34,142 nucleotides of DNA, from assembly GCA_021780815.1 (NCBI GenBank), contig JAJXYC010000016.1, positions 1 to 34,142 on the forward strand. Reading direction: 5' to 3'. Source of the stretch: Bacteroidota bacterium (GTDB lineage: Bacteria > Bacteroidota > Ignavibacteria > Kapaibacteriales > UBA2268). The position numbers were made by a program, and so were the translations under genes. Shown piece by piece: positions 18,850 to 27,525 of this stretch (the first letter of the stretch is position 1; each line of letters begins with the position of its first letter). The notes under the pieces were generated by a model. That model had not been told where the DNA came from. It made no database searches and saw nothing but the letters and a program-made list of their open reading frames with translations.

Positions 18850-19787
18850 ATTAATCGTTTTTCACCTTGTAATTCACGATAAGGTTTTATATCTTGGACC
18901 ATTTCTATGCACCCTTGATATTTGCCTAGTTTATCTCTTACTGCAAAATATGAGATATAGATAAATTTATCTCCAAAATTTATCCAAAATTCTGCGTTAT
19001 CTCTTTGATTATCTTTCATTTCGCTTAAAATCTGATTAACTAAATGAACACTCTTTTGTGGGTGGCATTGCTGGACAGTGCGACCTATAACTGAAAGTGA
19101 ACGAGTAAATATTTTCTTTTCATCTTGCTTTGAATAATATCTTACTATATCATTTTCATCAACAAAAGACAATTCAACAGGTAAAGCATCTAACATATTT
19201 TGTATTACCTCGTAAGGAAGAACTTCTAACATATTCACTCTACCGCCTGCTTGCTTTTCTAAAGTAGAAATTAATCGCAAATTTCTTTGATAACCATTGT
19301 CTTTGTATATTTCAAAAGAAATTTCTTCAAATTCTTTTTGTAAATATTCACCGTCTTGTTGGTTAAGGAATTTTTTACCCATAGGGTACAAAATATCATT
19401 TTCTTTCCAAATATGATTTTTAGTTAAATTTACATAATCTATTACTAAATTATGAAAATTTTCATTTAAAATTCCTGTTTGTTCTTTTTCAATAAGCATT
19501 TGCTTTAATTCAGCCAAGTATTTTCTCTCTCCATCGTGTTCTTCTAACATAACTCTGATAGGTCCCATTGGAGGAAAACCTTTTTTTAGCAAATAAGGGA
19601 AATATTTTTCTTCCTCTTTACGATTATGGCAACTATCACCATATACTTCTAAAAAATCAATCAAAGTGAAAGCAAGTGATATATATATATCTTCTCTTTT
19701 ATTAGCCTGTTTTTCAAGCATTATTAAAGCCCTTTCAATAAGTGAATGGTCATTAATTAAGTGGTCTAAATAAGTTTGACTTTCCAT
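18846..19787 (-). CDS. Hemerythrin domain protein with C-terminal PAS domain
   Basis: 313 residues. Residues about 5-150 form a four-helix hemerythrin-like domain with a full set of candidate di-iron ligands: His14, His54, Glu58, His84, His125 and Glu129. Residues about 190-305 form a PAS domain of the kind found in DUF438 proteins, including the RTVQQCHPQKSVH segment (Cys241-His242). Such proteins bind O2 or NO and are thought to act in sensing or repair; there is no signal peptide, so it is cytoplasmic. It is divergent from threonine dehydrogenase and a flavodiiron protein, which fits a shared response to oxygen or NO. A 9-bp inverted repeat (19812-19837) lies 25-50 bases before its start. 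Confidence 0.88.
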   Translation of the reverse strand: MESQTYLDHLINDHSLIERALIMLEKQANKREDIYISLAFTLIDFLEVYGDSCHNRKEEEKYFPYLLKKGFPPMGPIRVMLEEHDGERKYLAELKQMLIEKEQTGILNENFHNLVIDYVNLTKNHIWKENDILYPMGKKFLNQQDGEYLQKEFEEISFEIYKDNGYQRNLRLISTLEKQAGGRVNMLEVLPYEVIQNMLDALPVELSFVDENDIVRYYSKQDEKKIFTRSLSVIGRTVQQCHPQKSVHLVNQILSEMKDNQRDNAEFWINFGDKFIYISYFAVRDKLGKYQGCIEMVQDIKPYRELQGEKRLI

Positions 19788-19811
19788 AATTTTTCTCTTT
19801 TATTTTTATCA

Positions 19812-19837
19812 TAAATAAGATTTATAAGTCTTATTTA
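19812..19837. promoter_or_regulatory. 9-bp inverted repeat upstream of the hemerythrin gene
   Basis: TAAATAAGA (19812-19820), 8-base spacer TTTATAAG, TCTTATTTA (19829-19837). Position and symmetry fit an operator for a dimeric regulator, but AT-rich palindromes arise easily by chance. Confidence 0.4.
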
Positions 19838-19926
19838 CGATTTGTTAAATTGAATATTTTAAAATGCTAATAAAATAATTTGCTTCAAAAAAGTTAATTA
19901 AATTTCAAACTCATAAGAAATTTAGT

Positions 19927-19934
19927 TAATTTTG
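19927..19934 (+). promoter_or_regulatory. Candidate -7 element for the tdh-flavodiiron unit
   Basis: TAATTTTG matches TAnnTTTG 29 bases before the ATG at 19964; TTTC lies 20 bases upstream at the -33 position. Confidence 0.35.
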
Positions 19935-19963
19935 AATTTCATTAAAAATCAAAAATTAAAAAT

Positions 19964-20920
19964 ATGAATATGAAAAGAATATTAGTATCTGGCGGAGTAG
20001 GCCAAATTGGTACAGAATTATCTGTTGAATTAAGAAAGAAATATGGTGCAGACAATGTTTTTATAACAGACATTAGAGAAGATGTTCCTGCAATAATAAA
20101 AGAAGGTGGTCATTACAATAAATTAAATGTAATGAATTATGATGAAGTTAGTAATTTCGTTAAAAAAAATGAAATTAACACAATTTACCATTTAGCCGCA
20201 ATTTTGTCAGGAAAAGGTGAAGAGAACCCATTTTTATGCTGGGATGTGAATATGAATGGCAGTATGAATGTTTTCAAAGTTGCAATTGAAAACAAAGTAA
20301 AACAAATATTTTTACCAAGTTCGATGGCCGCTTGGGGATTAGGAATACCAAGTGAAAACGTCCCACAAGAATCTATTATGAGACCAACATCAATGTATGG
20401 TGTTACAAAAGTTGCTGGTGAAAGGCTTGGAGAGTATTTCTTTTATAAATACGGATTAGATACACGGGGATTACGTTATCCAGGAATTATTTCGAGTGAA
20501 GCTTTGCCCGGAGGTGGGACCACTGATTACGCAGTTGAAATTTTTTATGAAGCAATTAAAAACAAGCATTATACTTCATATATTAACAAAGGAACACCAT
20601 TGCCAATGATGTATATGCCTGATTGTATTAAAGCAACTATTGATTTAATGGAAGCAGATATTAAAACTTTACGGTACCATGGAGATTATAATGTTGCCGC
20701 TTTTAGTTTTGCCCCCGAAGATATTGCGGCTGAAATCAAAAAAGTTATCCCTGAATTTACAATTGATTACAAACCTGATTTCAGACAACAAATTGCCGAA
20801 TCTTGGCCTACTTCAATTGATGATACTGCCGCTCGTCAAGATTGGAATTGGAAACCAAATTTTGATATTACTGCTATGACTGTTGATATGATAGATAAAT
20901 TATCTAAAAAATTGATGTAA
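19964..20920 (+). CDS. tdh: L-threonine 3-dehydrogenase, SDR type
   Basis: Oxidises L-threonine to 2-amino-3-ketobutyrate with NAD, the first step of threonine breakdown to glycine. 318 residues of the short-chain (non-zinc) class known from animals and Bacteroidota. Diagnostic features are GGVGQIG (10-16), Asp36 (NAD preference), LPSSMAAWG (117-125), the catalytic Tyr145/Lys149 in YGVTK, RYPGIIS (171-177), GGGTTDYAVEIFYEA (183-197), MYMPDCI and the terminal SWPTSIDDTAARQDW. Starts at 19964 and 19970 (Met1 or Met3) are equally possible; no Shine-Dalgarno site is evident. The symbol is by function, since tdh in E. coli is an unrelated zinc enzyme. Twenty-five bases separate it from the flavodiiron gene. 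Confidence 0.92.
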   Translation: MNMKRILVSGGVGQIGTELSVELRKKYGADNVFITDIREDVPAIIKEGGHYNKLNVMNYDEVSNFVKKNEINTIYHLAAILSGKGEENPFLCWDVNMNGSMNVFKVAIENKVKQIFLPSSMAAWGLGIPSENVPQESIMRPTSMYGVTKVAGERLGEYFFYKYGLDTRGLRYPGIISSEALPGGGTTDYAVEIFYEAIKNKHYTSYINKGTPLPMMYMPDCIKATIDLMEADIKTLRYHGDYNVAAFSFAPEDIAAEIKKVIPEFTIDYKPDFRQQIAESWPTSIDDTAARQDWNWKPNFDITAMTVDMIDKLSKKLM

Positions 20921-20945
20921 ATTTGCAAAATAATATGAGGCTTGT

Positions 20946-22130
20946 ATGAAAATTGAAATAAATGAAAAAATTAGTTGGGTCGGTAAAATTGATTTTGAAC
21001 TGCGTAAATTTCACGGTGACCAAATTGCTACTGAAAGTGGTTCAAGTTATAATTCATATTTAATAAAAGATGAAAAGAATATTCTAGTAGATTTAGTTTA
21101 CAAACCTTTTGCAAAGGAATTTATTTCAAATTTGCAAAAAGAAATTGAATTATCAAAAATTGACTTTATTATTGTGAATCATAGTGAACCTGACCATAGT
21201 GGCGCTTTACCTGATTTAATGGATTTAATTCCTCATACTCCAATTATTTGTACAGCAAGTGGAGCAAAAGCAATTCAAGGACAATACCATAAAAATTGGG
21301 ACTTCAAAATTGTAAAAAATGGCGAGAAACTAAATATTGGTAGCCAAGATATTTTATTTATTGAAGCACCAATGATGCATTGGCCTGATACAATGATGTG
21401 CTATTTGACGAAAAATGAAGTTCTGTTTTCTAATGATGTTTTCGGACAGCATTTTGCTAATCCTGCTATGTTCGATGATTTATCCGACAAGTGTAATTTA
21501 ATTGCTGAAACAGAAAAATATTATGCAAATATAATTTCACCATTTTCAAAAAAAACTGTCAAAAAGCTAAATGAACTTAAATCAATGAATTTAAATATAA
21601 AAACTATTTGCCCTGCTCATGGCATTATCTGGAGAAACAATCCTAATCAAATAATTGATTTATATGAAAAATGGGCTAGTGCATACCAAGAAAATCAAAT
21701 TACAATATTGTACGATTCTATGTATGGCAATACAAAACAAATTGCTGAAAACATTGCGATTGGGATTCAATCTATTGATACAAATGTTGTGGTAAAAGTG
21801 TTGAATGTTTCCAAAACAGATGGTAGCGATATAATCACAGATGTATTTAAATCAAAAGGGATTTTGGTCGGTAGTTCTGCAATAAACAATGGAATTTTGA
21901 ATTCGGTGGCAGGGTTATTGCAAGAAATATGCAATCTTGCACCTGAAAACAAGAAGGCTGGAACCTTTGGTTCTTTTGGTTGGAGTGCAAAGCCCATTGA
22001 AAACATCAATGATGTACTGGCAAAAGCTGGTTATAATGTCTTCCCTGAAGTTTTTAAAGTTCAATGGTCACCTGACGAATCTGTATTAAAAAATGCACAA
22101 GAGTTTGGCATTAATTTCTTTAAATTTTAA
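20946..22130 (+). CDS. Flavodiiron protein (class A), O2 or NO reductase
   Basis: A cytoplasmic enzyme that reduces O2 to water and/or NO to N2O. 394 residues, the length of a simple class A protein. N-terminal metallo-beta-lactamase-like domain with the di-iron ligands His79, Glu81, Asp83 and His84 (HSEPDH), His145 (MHWPD), Asp164 (SNDVFG) and His225 (CPAHG). A C-terminal flavodoxin domain begins at about 253 with the FMN loop YDSMYGNT (256-263). No fused rubredoxin is present, so electrons must come from a separate partner. GAGG precedes the ATG. Co-oriented with tdh upstream and FemAB-like downstream (11-base gap); the hemerythrin-PAS gene is divergent and close. Confidence 0.95.
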   Translation: MKIEINEKISWVGKIDFELRKFHGDQIATESGSSYNSYLIKDEKNILVDLVYKPFAKEFISNLQKEIELSKIDFIIVNHSEPDHSGALPDLMDLIPHTPIICTASGAKAIQGQYHKNWDFKIVKNGEKLNIGSQDILFIEAPMMHWPDTMMCYLTKNEVLFSNDVFGQHFANPAMFDDLSDKCNLIAETEKYYANIISPFSKKTVKKLNELKSMNLNIKTICPAHGIIWRNNPNQIIDLYEKWASAYQENQITILYDSMYGNTKQIAENIAIGIQSIDTNVVVKVLNVSKTDGSDIITDVFKSKGILVGSSAINNGILNSVAGLLQEICNLAPENKKAGTFGSFGWSAKPIENINDVLAKAGYNVFPEVFKVQWSPDESVLKNAQEFGINFFKF

Positions 22131-22141
22131 ATTTATTTCTT

Positions 22142-23119
22142 ATGAATTCAATAAAGGTTCAAGAATATAGTGAGGATTATAGGCAAATTTGGGAAAAATT
22201 TGTTGATGAATCAAATAATGGTACTATGTTCCATAAATTAATTTTTTTAGATTATCATCCTTCAAATAGATTTAGTTTTCAGCACCTTTTATTTTGGAAA
22301 GATGGTGAATTAGTTGCTGTTTTACCAGGTGGATTAAAAGAAAATAATACTGTCTTTTGGTCTCCTGTTGGTGCCAGTTATGGTTCTTTCGTTACCAAAG
22401 ATATTCCTTTTTCATTAGCTTTGGAAATAGTTGATGCTTTTATTGCCTTTTGCAAAAATAAAGGCATTAAAGAGGCTTTTTTAATTCCTCCGCCTTTGAT
22501 TTATTCAATTAATTATTCACAACATATTGAATATGCTTTACTTTACCGTAAATTTGATTTCGAATTACATTACATTTCACATTCTATCGATTTAAAGCAT
22601 AAAGAGCATTTCTTAGAACATTTTGACAAAACAGCAAGAAAAACTTTACATAAAATTTTAAGGGAAAATAAAGTTATAATCAAAGAAAGTAACGACTACG
22701 AGACATTTAATAAAATCTTACTTTCTAATAAAGCAAGGCATAACGTCAAGCCAACTCATTCGCTTGAAGATATGTTGAAGCTAAGAGAACTTATGCCTGA
22801 TAATGTGAAGTTGTATCTAGTGTATTATGAAGATAAGCCGATTGCAGGATCTTGGCTTTTCTTAACAAATAAAAAGGTTGTTCTTTGCTTTTATAATATG
22901 CTATATTATGAATATGAACACTTAAAACCTATTTATCTAATTATGTATGAAACTGTTCGTTGGGCAACTGAACAAGGTTATGAATGGGTTGATATTGGTG
23001 TATCGCAAGATACAAGTGCCGAAGACCCAATGACACCATCGTTAAATTTAATTTATTTCAAAGAAAGGTTTAATTCTCGTGGTATTTTACGTAGTACTTA
23101 CCACTTAAAATTTACTTGA
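22142..23119 (+). CDS. FemAB-like / GNAT-fold acyltransferase
   Basis: 325 residues without signal peptide or membrane segment. The C-terminal half has the FemAB/BioF2-like acetyltransferase pattern: FDKTARKTLHKILREN (basic helix), YYEDKPIAGSWLFL, then LMYETVRWATEQGYEWVDIG and LIYFKERFNSRG. Relatives in Bacteroidota are often encoded with polysaccharide or peptidoglycan genes and transfer an acyl or aminoacyl group; the exact substrate is unknown. It is followed by a glycosyltransferase gene 14 bases downstream, which supports a role in envelope glycans. Confidence 0.8.
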   Translation: MNSIKVQEYSEDYRQIWEKFVDESNNGTMFHKLIFLDYHPSNRFSFQHLLFWKDGELVAVLPGGLKENNTVFWSPVGASYGSFVTKDIPFSLALEIVDAFIAFCKNKGIKEAFLIPPPLIYSINYSQHIEYALLYRKFDFELHYISHSIDLKHKEHFLEHFDKTARKTLHKILRENKVIIKESNDYETFNKILLSNKARHNVKPTHSLEDMLKLRELMPDNVKLYLVYYEDKPIAGSWLFLTNKKVVLCFYNMLYYEYEHLKPIYLIMYETVRWATEQGYEWVDIGVSQDTSAEDPMTPSLNLIYFKERFNSRGILRSTYHLKFT

Positions 23120-23133
23120 TTATATTAATTTTT

Positions 23134-24258
23134 ATGGCAATTATTAACAATGAACTTGATTTATGCTATATTTCTTATTCAGATTTAGCGACTGATGGTC
23201 GAAGCCGTAATTTCATTAGATCTTTTAAATCATTAGGATTAAATATTTGTACTTTGTCTATTGTTGATGCTTTGGTAAATCAATCCCAGCAAAAAAATAA
23301 TTTTACTATCAAAATTAATTCTAATGCAAGATTTTTATTTAATTGGGTTAAGTTTATCCAACAAGGTAGTAAAAAGTATGGTCAGTTAATTAAAGCAAAA
23401 ATTTACTTTGCCGCAGACTTATATTCTTTACCCGTTGCAATTGCACTTGCTAAAAAAGATGATAAAGTGATTTACGATTCCAGAGAAATCTTTTCTGCAT
23501 TAGGAACACTGCAAAACAGATCTTTTAAGCAATTTGCACTAGCACAATTTGAACAGTTCTTAATTACAAAAGTTGATAAATTCGTTGTTTCAGGGGAATT
23601 AGATAAAGAGTTTTTGCAAAAACATTTTCATACTAATAAGCCTTTTTTTGTTGTTAAAAATTTACCTGAAAAATCAAGTAATTGCAAAAAAAACAATTAT
23701 TTACGTGAAAAATTTTCTATCCCAAAAGATAAACTTATTTTGATTTATCAAGGTGTAATTTTGGAAGGTCGTGGGATTTTGCCTATGTTTACTTTTTTAA
23801 AAGAAAATGATGAATTTGTTTTTTGCATCATCGGTGATGGGAAAAGCAAACAACAATATATTGATATAGCGTCTTCTCCGTTATTACAAAATAAAGTTTT
23901 TTTTCATAATGCTGTTGAATATGACAAATTACCTGAAATAACAGCTTCCGCAGATATTGGTATTGCTTTAATTGAACCAATTACGTTTTCTTATCGGCTT
24001 GCTTTACCAAATAAATTATTTGAATATATCCAATCAGGATTGCCTGTTCTAACTTCTGATTTACCAGCAATGAAAGATGTAGTAGATACTTTTCATTGTG
24101 GTTTAACAATACCAGAAAAATCTTCTAACGATATAATTAAAAAAAATTTGGAAAATTTGAAATCCAATTATAGTCTTTTTGCAAATAATGCTTTATCCGC
24201 AAGTAAATTTTTAAATTTTGAAAGTCAATATGAAACAATAAAAACGATTATTTCGTAA
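23134..24258 (+). CDS. Glycosyltransferase, GT-B fold (GT4-like)
   Basis: 374 residues from ATG 23134. An upstream in-frame TTG at 23116 overlaps the previous gene and is less likely. The N-terminal half begins with ISYSDLATDGRSRNFI, typical of an acceptor domain. The C-terminal half has LIYQGVILEGRG, FCIIGDG, ASADIGIALIEP, and ALPNKLFEYIQSGLPVLTSD, the nucleotide-sugar binding region of GT4-type enzymes. It probably transfers a sugar to a lipid- or protein-linked glycan in the cytoplasm. Neighbours (FemAB-like upstream, lspA downstream) suggest an envelope role. Donor and acceptor cannot be told. Confidence 0.85.
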   Translation: MAIINNELDLCYISYSDLATDGRSRNFIRSFKSLGLNICTLSIVDALVNQSQQKNNFTIKINSNARFLFNWVKFIQQGSKKYGQLIKAKIYFAADLYSLPVAIALAKKDDKVIYDSREIFSALGTLQNRSFKQFALAQFEQFLITKVDKFVVSGELDKEFLQKHFHTNKPFFVVKNLPEKSSNCKKNNYLREKFSIPKDKLILIYQGVILEGRGILPMFTFLKENDEFVFCIIGDGKSKQQYIDIASSPLLQNKVFFHNAVEYDKLPEITASADIGIALIEPITFSYRLALPNKLFEYIQSGLPVLTSDLPAMKDVVDTFHCGLTIPEKSSNDIIKKNLENLKSNYSLFANNALSASKFLNFESQYETIKTIIS

Positions 24259-24314
24259 ATTGATTAAAAACACAATTAAATCGTCTAATAATAGATATAT
24301 TTAAATAAAATTTT

Positions 24315-24950
24315 ATGGTTATAGAAAATCAACAAGAAAATAAAAAGATAGCACCGTTTTTTATTGTTGCTACTTTATTAGTAGTTATTGACCAAATAAC
24401 AAAACTTATTGTGCATGGATTTAATTTTTTTGGTATTTCATTGCCAGGAATGGGATATGGGGAATTAATTTCTGTAATCGGGAATACTGTTCAATTTACT
24501 TATATTGATAATCCGGGAATGGCTTTTGGAATTCATTTTGGCTTAATTGGGAAATTCTTTTTAAGTTTATTTTCAGTAGTAGCAAGCATTTTGTTGATTT
24601 TTTTATTATTTAAACTTAGAAATAAACATATTGGCGTAAAAATTGCATTTAGCTTAATTTTAGCAGGGGCGGTAGGTAATTTAATAGATAGAGTGTTCTA
24701 TGGTGTTATATTTGACTATGCTCCTTTATTTTATGGACGGGTAGTAGATTTTGTGCAAGTTGATATACCTGATATTAATATTGGAGCATTCCAAATGACA
24801 CATTGGCCTGTCTTTAATGTAGCTGATTCTTGCGTTTCTATTGGTATTGTTTTACTTTTAATTTTTTTCAATAAAATTCCTTCTTTAAATTCTTTGTTTC
24901 TTAAAAAAAATGGTTTAAAAGAAGATTTACCGCAAATAAAAAATGATTGA
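24315..24950 (+). CDS. lspA: Lipoprotein signal peptidase (signal peptidase II)
   Basis: Cleaves signal peptides of diacylated prolipoproteins in the inner membrane. 211 residues with four hydrophobic segments (about 12-32, 78-100, 108-128, 168-188). The catalytic aspartates are Asp145 in GRVVDFVQV and Asp171 in FNVADSCVS; GNLIDRVFYG (121-130) and FTYIDNPGMAFG (61-72) are also family signatures. An extra loop of about 30 residues between GNTVQF and the first helix is moderately longer than in E. coli. The last 8 bases overlap the rluD-like gene; an lspA-rluD pair is a common arrangement. Confidence 0.95.
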   Translation: MVIENQQENKKIAPFFIVATLLVVIDQITKLIVHGFNFFGISLPGMGYGELISVIGNTVQFTYIDNPGMAFGIHFGLIGKFFLSLFSVVASILLIFLLFKLRNKHIGVKIAFSLILAGAVGNLIDRVFYGVIFDYAPLFYGRVVDFVQVDIPDINIGAFQMTHWPVFNVADSCVSIGIVLLLIFFNKIPSLNSLFLKKNGLKEDLPQIKND

Positions 24951-26037
24951 ATACGATAAATTTACTGAAACCAAAGTTGAATACGTTGAACAAATATTTG
25001 AATTTCAAATTCCAAAGGGTCAAAAGTCCGAAAGGATAGATTTATTTTTAACCCGAATGATTCAAAATGCAACAAGGACAAAAGTTCAAAAAGCAATAGA
25101 TGACCAACGAGTATCAGTAAATGGGAAAGTTGCCAAATCAAGCCACAAAATTAAACCACTTGAAAAAATTTTATGCAAAATTTTAAAGCCGCCACCGATG
25201 GAATTAGTGCCGCAAAATATTCCTTTGGAAATTGTTTTCGAAGATGAGTATCTATTAGTAATCAATAAGCCAGCGGGAATGGTAGTTCACCCTGGTTTTG
25301 GTAATCGCTATGGAACTGTGGTTAATGCTGTTTTGTATCATCTCGGGAAAAGAGAACCTATTTCTATTGAATTAGACGATGATGATGAACAGGAAAATAG
25401 TGGCGAAATGCCAAGCGAAGGAGAAGGTCTTATTTACGCAAGTGATATTATTAGACCTGGAATTGTCCATAGAATTGATAAAGATACTTCTGGATTGTTG
25501 GTGATTGCCAAAGACCCTGTTACGCATGCAAATTTATCTGCTCAATTTTCTAAACATACTATTGAGAGAGAATATTGGGCTATTGCTTGGGGTAAGTTTA
25601 AAAGCAGTATAGGAACTATTGAGGGAGACATTGGTCGCTCTTCACAAAATCGCAAAATGTTTGCTGTGGTCAAAAAAGATGGTAAATTTGCTAAAACTGA
25701 TTATTTTATTTTGAAAGAATTTGAGTTCGCCAGTTTAGTTAAATATAAATTACATACAGGCAGGACACATCAAATTCGTGTGCATTCATCATTTACTCAT
25801 CATCCGATTTTAGGTGATGAACTTTATGGAGGAAATAAAATAATTTATGGAAGTGAAATTCCACGACTAAGATCAAAAGCAAATGAATGTTTAAAAATTG
25901 CTACAAGACAAATGCTTCACGCTAAAACTTTGGGATTTATACATCCAAAGACACAAGAGAAAATGCTTTTTGATTCTAATTTAGCAGATGATTTTCAAAA
26001 GGTTCTAAAAATATTAGAGGACAATTTAATTTCTTGA
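24943..26037 (+). CDS. rluD: RluD-like 23S rRNA pseudouridine synthase
   Basis: Converts uridine to pseudouridine in large-subunit rRNA. 364 residues: an N-terminal S4 RNA-binding domain (about 25-85: RIDLFLTRMI and KAIDDQRVSVNGKVAK) and a catalytic domain with INKPAGMVVHPG (107-118), HRIDKDTSGLLVIAK (176-190, catalytic Asp179) and LHTGRTHQIRVH. An acidic, low-complexity insert (about 141-163, with DDDD) separates the first two catalytic-domain motifs. It starts 8 bases before the lspA stop, so the two are translationally coupled. RluD versus RluC specificity rests on the domain pattern. Confidence 0.93.
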   Translation: MIEYDKFTETKVEYVEQIFEFQIPKGQKSERIDLFLTRMIQNATRTKVQKAIDDQRVSVNGKVAKSSHKIKPLEKILCKILKPPPMELVPQNIPLEIVFEDEYLLVINKPAGMVVHPGFGNRYGTVVNAVLYHLGKREPISIELDDDDEQENSGEMPSEGEGLIYASDIIRPGIVHRIDKDTSGLLVIAKDPVTHANLSAQFSKHTIEREYWAIAWGKFKSSIGTIEGDIGRSSQNRKMFAVVKKDGKFAKTDYFILKEFEFASLVKYKLHTGRTHQIRVHSSFTHHPILGDELYGGNKIIYGSEIPRLRSKANECLKIATRQMLHAKTLGFIHPKTQEKMLFDSNLADDFQKVLKILEDNLIS

Positions 26038-26082
26038 ATTATCTAATGAATATCTATGAAAAAAAAGGAATAACAAAAATTT

Positions 26083-26113
26083 TTAGTAATTTTGTAAAAA
26101 AGAAAATTACTAA
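26083..26113. terminator. 11-bp hairpin between rluD and tRNA-Glu
   Basis: TTAGTAATTTT (26083-26093), spacer of 9, AAAATTACTAA (26103-26113). No clean T-tract follows, so it may be a weak terminator of the lspA-rluD unit. It overlaps TAATTTTG (26087-26094), a possible -7 box for the tRNA. Confidence 0.4.
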
Positions 26114-26136
26114 TGTTTAAAATTAGTAATTTACAA

Positions 26137-26208
26137 GGCGCATTCGTTTAGCGGATAGGACGCTGGCCTCTCACGCCGGTAACAGGGGTTCGATTCCCCT
26201 ATGCGCTA
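26137..26208 (+). tRNA. tRNA-Glu (anticodon CTC)
   Basis: A full cloverleaf: acceptor GGCGCAT (26137-26143) pairs with ATGCGCT (26201-26207) with a first G-U pair; D arm GTTT...GGAC; anticodon stem CTGGC/GCCGG around the loop CTCTCAC (anticodon CTC, reads GAG); T arm AGGGG-TTCGATT-CCCCT; discriminator A at 26208. CCA is not encoded. It marks the border between conserved genes and an accessory island, as tRNA 3' ends are common integration sites. Confidence 0.95.
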
Positions 26209-26386
26209 CTGGAACAAAAACTCTGCATTCTAGTCTCGCTCGCATATCAATCCATTCGAGGCTTTTAAATTTATTCTTAATTCAAGTCTAAACAGTTTTC
26301 TAAACAGTTTTTTTTTCAAAATATATTATTTTTTTATTTATACTTTTTTGTTATTTTTGTAGTAAATTTAAATAATTATTTTTTTT
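26209..26386. other. Non-coding stretch after tRNA-Glu
   Basis: 178 bases. It holds two tandem copies of the 12-mer TCTAAACAGTTT (26287-26298, 26299-26310) followed by a T-run, and a possible -7 box TATTTTTG at 26352-26359, 27 bases before the next start codon. Confidence 0.5.
26287..26310 (+). repeat. Tandem 12-mer TCTAAACAGTTT, two copies
   Basis: Two exact adjacent copies, about 80 bases from the tRNA 3' end. Integrase arm-type or excisionase sites lie at such places in integrative elements, but no match to a known site can be claimed. Confidence 0.7.
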
Positions 26387-27502
26387 ATGCCTAATTTTGC
26401 TTTTGAATTAATAGATTTGATGGACTTTAATCCTAATATTTTAAGGATAAAGATCTCTGCTCGAGATCAAAGCTTTGATGGACTTACCAATAGATTGAAT
26501 TATTTTTTTGAATATATTATTAAATTTGATACAGATTTTACAAAAGATAATGTAACATATTTAATAAATGAATTTTGCAATAATTTATTTTATGATATAT
26601 ATTTAAACTTCTATTACTACAATTTTACTGAATTTTATGGTAAATTTAATGAATTACAAGAAAATTTTAATAAACTATATAAAGTAAATAATCAAATAAT
26701 TGCATCAAGTATTTATCGAGAATTAATTCAAAATGTAGAATCATTATTTGAATTTTATGAAAAAATATTTGAGTGCTTTTCTACAAATTTTTTAAATAAA
26801 CAAGAAAAAAACATATTTCGTATTAAAGTATTTAATATTAAAGATTTTATGGATGTTTTTTCTTTCGATTATATAATCGGATTAATCACAAATTTTGCTC
26901 TTCTTTTTCTTCATAAAGATAATATTAATGATTATTTTGAAGAAATTCGTATTAAAGCTGCTTCAGTCATTTCTGATACTTCTATTGTCGGATATTATGC
27001 AAAACTTGAAACAGCAAGGGTAAAGGTTGTAAAAAGTATAGAGGAATATGAAAATAACTATAACAACTCCTTAAAAGACCAACCTAATCAAAAATTATCA
27101 AATAGTTATCAAAATAGGCAAGAAGAAATTGAAACTAAAAAAAACAGAATATCAAATGAATTGTACAGACTTTTATCAACATATGGAATGCAAGCAGAAC
27201 AAAATGATTTTGACAGCTTTTTAAGAGGAAAAGTAAAAAATTTGAAATTTCAAAGAAATAAATCCAAAATATTTCTTCATAATTATGAATTTGGATTTAT
27301 ACTTTATAATATTAACAAAGTTTTCTATGAATTTAAATCGAAAGAATGCTCTATAATAATTTATGAGAACGGTCATTCAAAATTATTCAAATATGAGAAG
27401 TTAAAAGATGCTTTGAGACCATTTCACATGGATTTAAGCAAGAAAATAATAAGAACTGATTTTTTTATAATTTATCAATACATATTAAATAATTTTAATT
27501 AA
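26387..27502 (+). CDS. Hypothetical protein beside tRNA-Glu, no family recognised
   Basis: 371 residues, no signal peptide and no membrane segment. The chain is rich in Phe, Tyr, Asn and Ile and looks largely alpha-helical. Residues about 205-275 are charged and repetitive in spacing (SIEEYENNYNN, RQEEIETKKNRISNELYRLL), consistent with a coiled coil. The C-terminal part has short strand-like segments (GFILYNI, CSIIIYENG). It has no tyrosine-recombinase signature (no R...HxxR...Y set), so it is not a hidden integrase. Its strong AT bias and its place between the tRNA and the excisionase-like gene suggest a mobile-element accessory protein. No ribosome site is visible before the ATG; the leader is a T-run. 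Confidence 0.7.
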   Translation: MPNFAFELIDLMDFNPNILRIKISARDQSFDGLTNRLNYFFEYIIKFDTDFTKDNVTYLINEFCNNLFYDIYLNFYYYNFTEFYGKFNELQENFNKLYKVNNQIIASSIYRELIQNVESLFEFYEKIFECFSTNFLNKQEKNIFRIKVFNIKDFMDVFSFDYIIGLITNFALLFLHKDNINDYFEEIRIKAASVISDTSIVGYYAKLETARVKVVKSIEEYENNYNNSLKDQPNQKLSNSYQNRQEEIETKKNRISNELYRLLSTYGMQAEQNDFDSFLRGKVKNLKFQRNKSKIFLHNYEFGFILYNINKVFYEFKSKECSIIIYENGHSKLFKYEKLKDALRPFHMDLSKKIIRTDFFIIYQYILNNFN

Positions 27503-27525
27503 ATTATTTTTCACCATATTATCCT

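Noticed and set aside
26387-27502. The orphan protein as a tyrosine recombinase
   Set aside because: No Arg...HxxR...Tyr catalytic set is present in a plausible order, despite its position next to the tRNA.
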